Source: a bacterium
GTDB lineage: Bacteria > Auribacterota > Auribacteria > Auribacterales > Auribacteraceae
Assembly (NCBI GenBank): GCA_018435605.1
Contig: JAHDNF010000008.1
Coordinates: 375,192 to 439,191, forward strand
Length of the DNA: 64,000 bases
Direction of reading: 5' to 3'
The translations under genes and the position numbers were made by a program. How positions within the stretch are numbered: position 1 is the stretch's first letter; the number at the start of each line of letters is the position of its first letter. The notes under the pieces are model-generated. The model saw only the letters and a program-made list of their open reading frames with translations, was not told where the DNA came from and ran no database searches. Below are positions 61,001 through 64,000 of the stretch, piece after piece.

Positions 61001-64000
61001 TGTCCGGCAAGTTCATACTCAACAAGGCCGTCAATAAGAAAAACCTCTTCTCCCAAAGGACTCGTAAAGTCAGGCGTAATCTTGCCATCGTCATCCATGC
61101 GATCCCAAAGTTTTTGAAGGATATACTTGTTTACAGCATCATGGTCGACGCCGATATCTATGCCGACATCCGCTATAACTACGTCCGCACTATTGAGCCT
61201 AGCTAAATAAGCATCTCTCAATTCGCTTAATTTGCCAAATATTAGATCGCCGTCTTGGGTAGCCCATTGTTTATTAGAAACCGCTCCGATCATTTTAATC
61301 AATGCGCTATCCAATGCACGTATTTGATCTATATTGCTCAAATCGATTCCAGTAAATCCATCTTTGATAAGCTGATCCGCCAACGCAACGATACTTTGCG
61401 CATCTTGAGACATCTCTATTTGTTGTATCTGCGGAAACTTACCTAGTATAACCTCAGCTTGATTCAAATCGACCGGCCCTTCAGATAAAACATCAATATC
61501 AGGGGTATACCTATCTGTAAATTGCGAACGTGGTATGATATCAATCTGAACTTTACTGCCTTCGCCTATTTTCTGGCTTTTGATGACATAATCGCCCAAT
61601 TCGATCAATTTTCCGCTTTCAAGAAGTTGGGCATTCTCCATCAGCCGCATAAAGTCAACCAACTGCTCAAATGATAACTGGCTGATACCTTTAATTTCAT
61701 GGACATTGAGAAAAAACTGTTCAAACAAAGTTCCGGCAATATCCGATTCATTGAGTGAATCTTTGATTCGCATATCAATTAAGCCTGCTTGCGCCGTCTG
61801 AGACTGCCTCTGGATGTCCGCCTGATCAGCAATGCGAATCATTTGACCAGAAGCAGGATCCAAAATACCAGTGACGATAAAAGCGTTTAAACCCGAAGGC
61901 AGTGTGTCGAAATATCCTTCTATTTCTCCCTGTTGAACTGCTTTGTTCATTTTGTCTTTAAATGATGACAGTGTATCCGAACCCGAATGTACAACATGAC
62001 TTCTACCATTACGTATATTAGCCGCTATAGCAACAGCCACTGAATAACTAGACCAGCTGGGGTCGACTCCAACCGTTGTTTCCATCAAAGCGCTTCCATA
62101 AAAATCACGGGCGATATCCATAGCCATCAGGACATCAGCCTCAGTCGCGCCGTGAATAACAACCTGATCAGCAAAACTTCCCAAAGCTGTAGATGTTGTA
62201 GCATGTTTAATTTGTCCGTTTACACCCATTTCGGCAAGACGGCGCATAAATTCATTAAACATTGACGGAGAAAGGGCTTGCGATAATTGAGCTTCATGAA
62301 ATGTTAAATAACCTTTGTGCGTCTGAATAGATAATCTTTGTCCCTGAGCATCGCGGGTACTCTGGTTAATATGATAATGTGTCCAACCTGCTGTTTGGTC
62401 GGCAAAACGTATTCCGGAAATAGTTATGCTACCATTTTCGATTGCAACCGCGTTATCGTTCAAAGCGCTGGCAAGTTGCTTGTCGCTAAACGATCCGACA
62501 CGACTCTCAGTGCTTCTGAGAGACTTTGCTTTTCGCAATTGTTCGTCAGTTATGACGTATCCTTCTTTGGCCATTTCGTTTGCAAATTGTTCGCGGGTCA
62601 AATTAGCTACATCCAATCCTCGTGCCGTTATAGCTTTCACTGCCTCCTCATAAGATACAGTCTTTGAAGGATCTCGAAGAGCCTGATCAGCAACTTGTGC
62701 AGTATCTTGCTGAGAGATACCAAGGAGACGACGAAGCTCGATAGCCAACGCCATAGCGCCTTGCGGAGCAAGAACTTTTTGAACAACATCTATTCCTGCT
62801 AGAGCCTCATCGGTTATAACTATTTGTTCTGCCTGAGAAAATTGAAATGGTATTTTCTGTGTAGTGCCATCGGTGAAAGTAACAGCTACTGTAATATTGA
62901 TGGTATTGCCATCTTTGCTGATTTGATCTATATTGAAATTGTCATATCCTGCCCTTGCGATATATCCATTGATCGCATTACGAATCTGCGTAATATCGGA
63001 AGCATTAAAATCCTGTATGCGTCCTGCGAGCAAATTGCGAATGGAATTAGTGATAAACAGTAATTTCAATCTATTTTTCAGAGGTTCCTGATTTTCTTCG
63101 CCCATAAGCATCTGGCGAGCCATAAATGAAGCAATAGCCAAAGCTCCTTGAGAAATATTCTGGGTCAAAAGCATTTGCGACGTTCTCTGCCTGTTCAAAA
63201 TCAAAGTCATATACGGATTGTCAGGCTGAGCGCGGGTTATTTCCGGAGATATGGAATAATAACTGATGCCACGTTCCTTGAGCAGATCGGTTATACCGCG
63301 GGTATGAAACCCGCCGGTAATAATAACCCCATTTTGCGAACCGAGAATTTCCATTTCAGATAATGCGTTATTAACCAAAACGGTATTACGTTGATGGGCG
63401 ATAGAATAAAACTGTTCTATAAAAGGTAATCCCTGATCGACAATACCCACATCCTGATCGATAAAATAGGAAAGATCATATTTAGGCGCATGGGCACGAA
63501 TAAAACCGGTAACTGTATAAATCGAAAAATCACCTTTATGTTTGAGGTAGTATGAAAAATCCTCGCCTGTTATTTCCAGATTATACATACGTCCTATGAT
63601 TTCCATATTTTTAGATAAATATGCAAGTTGTTGCTCTTCTGGCGTACGCGAGAACATCTGTTTTAAGGCGTCTCTTACGGCGGTTAACTGAGTAAATAAT
63701 GATTCCTGATTGATACCTGCTTTAATACGCAAAAATCTGATATATGGCTTTAAGCCTTCGTACTGGTCTAGAGAAATGCCGACGGCTGAAGCAATACGTT
63801 GTATTTCCTGATAATAATAAGGAGCTGATACCATTCCTTTGGCGTATAAATTATTGATGGAAACCCATTCTTTCTTTCTCTTACCGATAAGTTTCTCGTT
63901 AAAATGGTCAATAAGTTTTTGCTCATCATCATTTTTAGCCTGAATAGATATTCCACGCTCTTGAATAATTGATTCCATGACTTTATTAAAATCTTCGTAA
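40075..64000 (-). CDS. Giant multidomain protein with embedded SecA-like motor, 5' end beyond window
   Basis: One uninterrupted frame covers 23.9 kb. The first ATG inside the window is at 63978, giving 7,967 residues. The frame stays open to the right edge (YEDFNKV precedes that Met) and no ribosome binding site is seen, so the gene probably starts further right. From that Met, the parts are: a GGFHT module (222-226), an unassigned alpha/beta part (about 500-705), HEMMEL (1011), an ADP-ribosyltransferase-like module (about 1210-1345), a duplicated 121-residue domain (1413-1654), helical regions, a coiled coil (about 2998-3194), a SecA-like motor (about 3560-4510), a beta-helix-like stretch (about 5405-5515), TPR-like helices and a Rossmann-like C-terminal region. 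No membrane helix is evident in the visible part. Only two cysteines were found. Known giant genes of Omnitrophota are the best comparison. Function is unknown. Confidence 0.9.
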   Translation of the reverse strand, partial: YEDFNKVMESIIQERGISIQAKNDDEQKLIDHFNEKLIGKRKKEWVSINNLYAKGMVSAPYYYQEIQRIASAVGISLDQYEGLKPYIRFLRIKAGINQESLFTQLTAVRDALKQMFSRTPEEQQLAYLSKNMEIIGRMYNLEITGEDFSYYLKHKGDFSIYTVTGFIRAHAPKYDLSYFIDQDVGIVDQGLPFIEQFYSIAHQRNTVLVNNALSEMEILGSQNGVIITGGFHTRGITDLLKERGISYYSISPEITRAQPDNPYMTLILNRQRTSQMLLTQNISQGALAIASFMARQMLMGEENQEPLKNRLKLLFITNSIRNLLAGRIQDFNASDITQIRNAINGYIARAGYDNFNIDQISKDGNTINITVAVTFTDGTTQKIPFQFSQAEQIVITDEALAGIDVVQKVLAPQGAMALAIELRRLLGISQQDTAQVADQALRDPSKTVSYEEAVKAITARGLDVANLTREQFANEMAKEGYVITDEQLRKAKSLRSTESRVGSFSDKQLASALNDNAVAIENGSITISGIRFADQTAGWTHYHINQSTRDAQGQRLSIQTHKGYLTFHEAQLSQALSPSMFNEFMRRLAEMGVNGQIKHATTSTALGSFADQVVIHGATEADVLMAMDIARDFYGSALMETTVGVDPSWSSYSVAVAIAANIRNGRSHVVHSGSDTLSSFKDKMNKAVQQGEIEGYFDTLPSGLNAFIVTGILDPASGQMIRIADQADIQRQSQTAQAGLIDMRIKDSLNESDIAGTLFEQFFLNVHEIKGISQLSFEQLVDFMRLMENAQLLESGKLIELGDYVIKSQKIGEGSKVQIDIIPRSQFTDRYTPDIDVLSEGPVDLNQAEVILGKFPQIQQIEMSQDAQSIVALADQLIKDGFTGIDLSNIDQIRALDSALIKMIGAVSNKQWATQDGDLIFGKLSELRDAYLARLNSADVVIADVGIDIGVDHDAVNKYILQKLWDRMDDDGKITPDFTSPLGEEVFLIDGLVEYELAGHAGIRRNAIYAANPIKAVHEMMELRMWRSFAKNVLGYTDAEIADGKVRTWIQSMMARGGSERAMVEAINNRFHDLGVQAEQMAAEYILSSAVPSEALGKLMSTIVYSVMVNNQNQIITIMQMAMQDHSAVNTQMVDMYKSGLEKISTELSLGQYEEESLKDYQFRVNPLLAQLQESIRQINEMLALFSGTLTVDQQLQLQNAVKSANEQFAQVAKNIAQQRGLVVLHGSTNPNMSVEDIKILGRGSEAKQSKRGREYGGFYTLGADRLEKARQYANMGKGTPTIYEIELNPDVKIYDAQNPGEVERLSPARIQELLEQGYGIVRGYDIMGKNLEWAIIDTAIIKDFRVIPQDAVDITQLEKEINELMQGIEKAKMRSPTELAAQFDMIVPSKVEEDILSRQKTDNAILLSNMDVLLNKGFYDRVVGNAQQSVKDGYANIAVIVDTDGRIISTGAVHEQTTQLQDLIESNKAFPVIAQIKIESGRDGALLLLTVPANMPTVIQERMEAVQAAFNNEITNLTSFRLRAQELDPNMRVLQSQDLYDAVMARALNDKNVKNGYAGVIIYVDGNGNIITVAGKEADHSGLQKMIESGKAFPVVAQFKVDASVVGPALNVLTPQHVSESAQEQIAQWQDAFNSEIISLDFLKDRAGQLAKLGAQQEAEWTQQAAKLIEMLAAQAADQGNVGQIRVFNAFKNLSDNNYLKQLILQQLAGIAQAETTIDGITADQAIDVLANTLLNNGLLTVYDRRVSLSKQLDNIEMSIKNAGKNLLLEDSQLRAFYFGSLYNALKDSSQRQIDQMIVQGVPNMQVISIMEKMDISQAMLSTIQNKAYIAVQLQRKYEQAGLPVPSQSELNASVAVVFSNLQNDRVAPLNITVSKIDQLVTMYFNGAVLQANLAQAQLKDQYIQPLLDVLSAEGEVQQKLENASQIIAAIRQNTLQQRIIDESAMQEIISLVQNKITDVFNASSEVQVNFLGVLVDLSAIVPFSYSLMNNLEQQIRTITEHIVDNANISVQTKRSALAKLNQFYTNFGYTVDAKYIAGLEAKIESKQAVVVAQVNTSIQLIESPEEYVRKSDKITNESVRTQLLNNILDIEADTNVPASVRQSLITALIGVYENSGLSLENQDKLAQALIEHAKAVGLLDGFTDINKTALFNVIANVIALARSNEDVNKLNNFSNVILRQAGYAGQQIVAILQNMPIELVDGPVALGTLSDTGSIMLDNNLLDHTDVMDIVLMRQILAIQNQLTDTTQDQALLSILMLDYINNMFGISQIGTLATDFQAVMLQNPNISLGMIHDFVNMLTQFALNDGNAEKQMQSALEYVVKQSMRDQGLTTIDILQQTSVLQAQVSQLLPLLAVLRANTDLSNNVEAQIQNGKIKLQYDAQRGAGVAPQLQARVDGLEIDIPAQLRSLINESTARYIGYDGSVNQVRVVAVDAQTGQQTLYIFDASTQNLVAQLSFDKQIPSVGADKLIDSFFRDIDRSVSSQGRVVAGTRNGEVIELQIGGLTLAQHLQRLFNAEKQGSFVADLIGKLKNGHIDIVVTDQLPANLSDGNQFAGIYKDASTGKEAIYITQSAWDKIGLSAQKAPDNREYAFIGAIIRAAALLAGRDISAQDLFANDISRRIWTNNIEQQYDDLFFRELPMDQVMKRELDAQMDQLSQRQKDIQMRREALAQQLIKQRAYIQQRASERFEDIPKLSMQAGANALELEQWTVDELGNRKFLYLSYGEAPGQQIVLELDTLDESGRRLGDMVIKKVGDEIRIEYTHHNERQIISVLTDSAGIPQGYSVSKFDASGVTIIETYDAQGNSVNNFEFRKPKQPTKADANLATPQSIQQRITELESVAPQQRDQQQIQALKLQLINTVLSARDMFIDDQSPSFSQEAINELYSMTAGRTDLMSPTYIDKILMPLATGKLSDAVKQDIIQQIVIENIVYVVNLKDGSLTPVEQNDRSKLAGTEMPLSYIEGDRLVIFDTQGRRYELALANSPAGVPASYVAGQLISVGNILSKDVQERQLEISQDRSDTFKKRIAELNTEIDQFANDIKELERRQARALQMDDKVSLQAIYVQILSVREELAGKHQEMINIRRQYLEEQRQIAMVKYKLAIAEQQPAQNAALFMSIQNAIEAELATLNQRYSNIYQSVEDLNKQLSEARAKLETYEGRKTGEKSEQVLSLITAVDDHIKGYIESRRLEELISQITGTNLTINIETQDKETVTVSARLIRDRLMEQKNFNYLIQFVQSLEGKSQSDMKEILDKVLIVAFDRAGASSVSEGYEGAVMSAVAARAKDAGMQAKELQKNAQEYINQQQFSISAIGKERESLQLKKAAQKGLKYAVGKLHEFIEGILSVDDKALVNLSNLDDSEKMISELMGLIGIEEGAAGYTDTMDKLKGLGDDLVRFYAMAKSLSLADSTFSALLARVMKNPNLMAAEIMKLEGFTKETPSDVFQQRQNELLGQSDMENLKHLLVMSHMAKTLVTAQSENFQQMYDMLFKGEEGVEYLRKSLLAELIISLDVDAKLKSKIQKEEKATEQGVSETRAKQIRADIEKNDLEILTMRNKLLQASESQLQETFRESLVKSGKYTEKIKEDLHAQTAELQKRVAQYDLIHETVPEDIITDAFTSVMLASLVDNGYYFRDVQFFSGALMANGAILNVGTGEGKTITSALTLFLHALSGETAVQFLTQESFARSDANSVKGIMDLLNVKVDVVTKDTNRATVRDLFMRKEQRDKMREQDPSISSQPQIVYIPFSDFAFMRLEDVYYDESKKTLPQKLAYANFDEIDALIFEGSLMDFINAQPSDPLTTEEVQVYRLIWDFVLKIRGDGASLEQVKDTDKDYHVIRNLLQSFEKQDESFLFKERQTSEGNFIELTEGARNLIRQLHAKAQEQNYKVPDIREFEDIVKITLEQHFFHKQRVNWTFEAKKDEKGQIITDANNVVVQDIKLINAQGEHTNQRQSNHRHTIMEVWAKYYLDVNIDVLGDSETTGKVGGADVIKAFEKFTGFSGSIATEVARAEMKKLFGKESIIEMAPFIQKVINRRETGVFTTKSDRDKYLLEQIDMIFNKRDGAPILAGTRDYAEAEQLYLMMYDRLETMAKEDLTSLVNVLPADKRASILQKIEQFRDAKAIRAEGDATAMNTKRELALEVESELRLFMLEAYVNELNNKQIRLDEIADSLVARVKADPTDIQAQQELDRINDFKDEFGNIIEALRNHQAKIDQLYTDLSNAWKARDNKTAGAIISKLQEEFKGIEEQKIRVLDSVPVQYQDEFLYLGFDKQTQSRLDSLLTTVDRLSKIYTFHGNSFKSEKEESEFLDIACALGSVTFVNPYGTRGKDFKLTLFSMSQFNAFMQDATVQESLKEYYKTNPAKLEELIDLLDLTDAEKVSMKNMVNEKFELGIFSILESLKNKLEDNRDALTRKKEEQNIQTFFSRITEAIDQSVANPLKKTSLINQLDTMEKNLRAQLVHGFQVFEVGLSLSERISLQLFGRGGRAAAPRSEQTLIALETDETEIAVKAFNGVGTREGKQKLFEYITARELLEQNRDDIRKFLADIGITDTQAIQDTMETILAFQRSRKLERGIFSDLSSQILAYLVEQNDADAKEKTRSFVDKLRTYSQNQLLEADFLAEAASLGINVSHINEIISVRFQETNSSAQSAVADAIMLARAKSDVSQYMLTEQERQLPAGQLNELVAIRARQLLDDFDGVIANNPAIADKLNRDAYRLTDQDQAVIINLVASIESYTDTELQIANLFRSAQEYLDIIDSEKRVNKSYFDDVEYNFSQRAGQLKSNLEKDTYTTEDGVRVTIALNLKMLDMVFADYEKSKNFKQLQDSLAALGIVLDDSAKASIDTLKAGLIAKIEAGQIDFLYENAMDEAFRSANAKLLAEWTRLKNQYQHELRQKIDKIKKSGLDTKEVRQLINMPFDIYRKTMSEIETRRLTGEELRLAQHDAFVQLQKDLSAFNISIIESDLDRLQNFQNDLIKQVDQGKITLDFVVLGGVLGPQFLIATKELYERTSQIREEFQANLDRQIGQVIKEFEAEIQKSFESFEKGIIDSYAVSVIENRKKYMEQIKKSETLDLGTQEKNTARTVDEAVDQLYKQRKIDIMKQEPRQERGLVKAADIVVNFIMKNIFRRQKPDDQLITRQKASNRVFEKHERIEPTAEITPSSIFPVQSVKVIEDQRSIEDKKELVKPQVKITAKDGLLEYEGISGQDLQGAVQSIDGVKGAIKVFHRKDGTKAMEIQVDSMDQAAQAIIARLEGYAAVNGGGLDIDAIIITSKGQPTATLELGKKTIFELKNRKYTQQLENLLENGGLIKVGDNVVVFGKNKAGQIEGHDLGHIQDISPELFTVFQIKQLLDSIGGMQGLMMMGKDEQQAFFRDNPVIRNPLFGKLQRGQLYVENGVVLIGDNEYNKNNVAKGSVLIDAKLGDSVKVGKNSVIIDSEIGKYSRVSSDIADNVQIRNVKIGRYINADNGASVSQVIANVITLGEGADVERVNASANSIAVGARSILIDYEADRNLAIADDHFKQGADPAMAYNSKQMETTIIRDGGKVVELIKNAQHALFQWSNRINKNFPQSKVMSTIASSLTFIGRFFSMFTPEGRQWAAARKEQAQLDKKLQEQFKDQRERLQKDLSTPYDFLFQIDPQESFASQVTPELEKIARVEDSDGRRIALEAYVVRNFSQYSQDVRQRLVDIMAGVIDKSLTSDRDLIAILIDDLFTDVNKVMERLPSMESLDDIQIAEGLLDLLRRSYPDIKVTNTDARDIALKGAEIAEKLNNSELQREYLLKALNYNSVLLEIDSKDTKALNQETEIINKLGINVEQIAGNLESLLQAVRNNIISQLDKESSLTDAQKAKLADYFLSLISLHSASIPPSINPQIIQRQVVGFGEGKEDIYTYVRNLIVDQSGYFNFGQERSDIGTFSVDVGVDVTAVRLLINVEQLDPSARWNDLHDTWSGLLRDGKDLFQDEFFDNIRPILSRFPIPIRNRVAETIIKSYKNAGSGISLRNDLLKESMEIQKGIDSGLWSGDALREKTHESLALMHIAAMVSPFDQEILAQLGALHALMASYNNREDINNAQKSKLEAALIDSGVAGSRQEAIKIAQAIVDQRSTTPIKFLDDISNDILTPQNKELLRRANLVGSEETSIFHQETARQINDRALGLAREQDLETVPALLIQQVEVLMQSKYARPDQIDPLLAEFEKTKDSIIDINERTALQQKYDYYSLEILYQKNRQNFSDQAEVDARKQAQKDIEEVLKKIDSKNPYYVDAQFVKAQMLAQIGENKQADNLYRSIMDAYPNRAEEANVKRIMLSTVQGDSIDFLKQARPETATAQQQASGVLNMLREAIRQKSVSDKPEYLSSLMGELLNWYTIGRETGLSDQMMSEILQTISNLNQYVASLVSQHINNQNKADDVRLWIAMQDTVISALTRLQSAMEGTELAAIAPVLLDPGLVDNKGEYIGFIPSVGFMGDNLDLFAVDKSGFLNDEVQKYKTQLLSEFITMFAPGSQVSMVGDKIMVAGLSAQQLAVFVDLFSTGSTSAMNQMKQSLYDRLQEWFGSIAEDKIAGHIAVQWNLSEDQASALALLKGKDRVEIEGLLEGIIQEKFMGTTLQDYILAKFNERIGMLTEDKQKKMNERIEKLNAHAPMTEIDAIDKDIAALDNQITHWQQLRNTVAEKAIFNPNNFKLLTGTATVPAELPALAHFLKNNDVVAYKNKIDGMLNVLRSEISSMEAVIGTLSNDSLRQLSRLKETEQELMSLRSVASYDAFREAVKSKTNLLRDVVKSAIADFSQVEQKEMNRLQTDKNVSTPSAVRVASDLEGWMGLWESITDNTFRDTFADQFQDVVKARNRFLYLQKLRQGVPEGEIAPLRQQMEQDFIGVFGQYGRILAPQIISLIERSNGDIQRAVAFVQKSFGEDFAQQIITFFAGEGATQATVGAVYNNYVQKVSNIMALTVERKAQELMLDEENIFSAGQISTLRNMGISDPFSLNAGEVQIMKSILDKIDQQEKILNSWLKQQSAITSQNRNSVQNIILDMQGMNLGTLSPLETILLQKMIPQYNISLSLDAENNIYILPKLDKLDNKRLEAELKKVGIQEPVALLDQIINSEGLQRANIVFDMPPAESLFSGRPVFGEDRSVNYYIESIIGSMLDSVGFKAFANQEPKASEFILEYVDSLREHRPIELVDLNLAGFQFMVKAILQQRVVQFLIDNPAERSNNVLMETASMMFDRAIDVYNIILQDKTNLENREFIEKNLQELSTIFTNLKTIRKSMFDEYAATGTLSDAMLFSVRGVLLELETKLAEIVPAENILLLAGQTPQSIDIDTIMSEVSDQEVEIMQLCLSKLIGITEHLTPQADEETHNRERLNIGRKFFKAVEYNKNRIDMFMAMYTKVVNDNYLQAGNQESVQYKNAIETLETRARNYANALKDRDERSPIQVQKTIPVNMIRTEVLENIIKNIDPALQNKLRAVFAEVRGHIGIDIVQGTFKTDPIVEHFLNQLDAISGVDVRDVIFTDRLKAYFGLLLEQALKAYLPEESMFKETYLFLRDNKITGQEQIHNALMEYFVHVYTGISMSPEMTALFASMPQATRQELLGFMENKIPALKDVRTRDTNTDKRVELVRLMQNRIGQNVFELPAIDSRIRQVVRNFLVNEMSDIINSQRADNQFVFVINFDAISEDGKISVNESNFILKETIKAQEQRAKAEGKEIRFAIVSDKHSSDHIIKELSVLRLSELDVDVFAKDIGSGNKSFNDLLDIVQDNYNVDTSNIKMVIDAGNADARKTATTKGIQIMEIDTQVALERTPSGEILARTLVGSLNLFIKGTLHGFDTLSEDITILGTTSIADAYQNDIATLLEKYTVSFEDDSPFVRALRQLYGADLTISQLRSAFVRSLSAYIFANNPQLVTQQNVAGFKQQLALVLSQTFADKDVYEQLFAEVFGQSMQNLVLQPPKQKISNAYLREFEKMKLAEEFA
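47430..47765 (-). other. Left-handed beta-helix-like stretch in the giant protein
   Basis: Residues about 5405-5515 show hexapeptide-like periodicity: VLIDAKLGDSVKVGKNSVII, DSEIGKYSRVS, DNVQIRNVKIGRYINA, ITLGEGADVERV and ANSIAVGARSIL. This is the pattern of left-handed beta-helices seen in acyltransferases and sugar nucleotidyltransferases. No catalytic His typical of those enzymes is obvious, so it may be structural. Confidence 0.6.
50440..53300 (-). other. SecA-like ATPase motor region inside the giant protein
   Basis: Residues about 3560-4510 follow the order of SecA. VQFFSGALMANGAIL and NVGTGEGKT (3647-3654, Lys3653) match the SecA start of nucleotide-binding domain 1. FDEIDALI (DEID 3772-3775) is motif II. 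EGNFIELTEGARNLIRQL matches the preprotein cross-linking domain. FTGFSGSIATEVARAEM (from 3992) corresponds to LAGMTGTA. PILAGTRDYAEAEQL begins nucleotide-binding domain 2, VTFVNPYGTRGKDFKL is motif V and FGRGGRAAAPRSEQ is motif VI with its Arg finger. The ATPase residues look intact. Two helical insertions, about 200 and about 110 residues, enlarge the second ATPase domain. Confidence 0.85.
59017..59742 (-). repeat. Tandem duplication of a 121-residue domain in the giant protein
   Basis: Two consecutive units begin YDRVVGNAQQ (residue 1413) and YDAVMARALN (residue 1534), exactly 121 residues apart. They share VK(D/N)GYA, VD and GxII, then LQ, IES and KAFPV(I/V)AQ at matching positions. DNA similarity is low, so the duplication is old. 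Confidence 0.8.
59950..60360 (-). other. ADP-ribosyltransferase-like module inside the giant protein
   Basis: LVVLHGSTNP (His1219), YGGFYTLGADRLEKARQYA (Tyr1253) and NLEWAIIDTAII (Glu1326) follow the order and spacing of the His-Tyr-Glu signature of the diphtheria-toxin/PARP-like branch of ADP-ribosyltransferase folds. Predicted strand and helix order also fits. It may be an active transferase, a binding module or a decayed copy. Confidence 0.55.

Noticed and set aside
1-64000. CRISPR array, insertion sequence, prophage, tRNA or rRNA gene
   Set aside because: Reading both strands I saw no regularly spaced direct repeats, no transposase or integrase motif and no cloverleaf-like or rRNA sequence; absence by eye is not proof.
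1-64000. Recoding of TGA as an amino acid
   Set aside because: Several genes end in TGA within ATGA start/stop overlaps at conserved family lengths (for example the UDG-priA and holB junctions), so TGA is a normal stop.

Overview
The window reads as a piece of a Gram-negative, uncultured bacterium, most likely of the candidate phylum Omnitrophota. That placement is my inference from three things: an LptD-type outer-membrane assembly protein, dense surface-polysaccharide gene sets, and one gigantic uninterrupted gene of a kind reported from Omnitrophota. No rRNA or tRNA gene is present to confirm it. Coding density is high, and overlapping start/stop pairs are frequent. I see no insertion sequence, prophage, CRISPR array or RNA gene.

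Left part (1-14680). A GT-C membrane glycosyltransferase is cut by the left edge. Next come a membrane zinc-ribbon protein, an M20 peptidase, a TylF-type methyltransferase and an unrecognised protein with one C-terminal membrane helix. A tight minus-strand run follows in transcription order: TMTC-like TPR membrane protein, membrane spermidine-synthase-like protein, three GT4 glycosyltransferases, a metallophosphoesterase and a HIT hydrolase. This looks like a surface glycan or glycoprotein locus. A HemW-like radical SAM gene is divergent from it.

Middle part (15097-37841). A plus-strand TPR gene with a good promoter converges on a 21-kb run of minus-strand genes. In transcription order these are ispD, ispF, gltX-like, cysS, tmk, holB, a secreted protein, ricT-like (PSP1), metG, tatD, a ROK kinase, a UDP-glucuronate-epimerase-like gene, lptD, a UDP-glucose dehydrogenase, a degenerate nucleotide-sugar dehydrogenase, a WbpP-like epimerase, a family-4 uracil-DNA glycosylase and priA. 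Housekeeping genes (isoprenoid precursors, aminoacyl-tRNA synthesis, clamp loading, replication restart) are thus interleaved with nucleotide-sugar and outer-membrane genes. Two enzymes here keep their fold but lack signature catalytic residues: the gltX-like protein and the second sugar dehydrogenase.

Right part (37842-64000). After a terminator, a small secreted protein and a DUF4921/GalT-like protein, a single minus-strand reading frame fills the last 23.9 kb. It encodes at least 7,967 residues and has no stop before the right edge, so the true gene is longer. It contains a nearly complete SecA-type ATPase motor with large helical insertions, an ADP-ribosyltransferase-like module, a tandemly duplicated domain, a left-handed beta-helix-like stretch, long coiled coils and alpha-helical repeats. 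I could find only two cysteines in it. This giant SecA-containing protein is the most unusual object in the window. A secretion-motor domain within a megadalton-class protein suggests a surface, export or predation-related machine, but no function can be proved from sequence alone.
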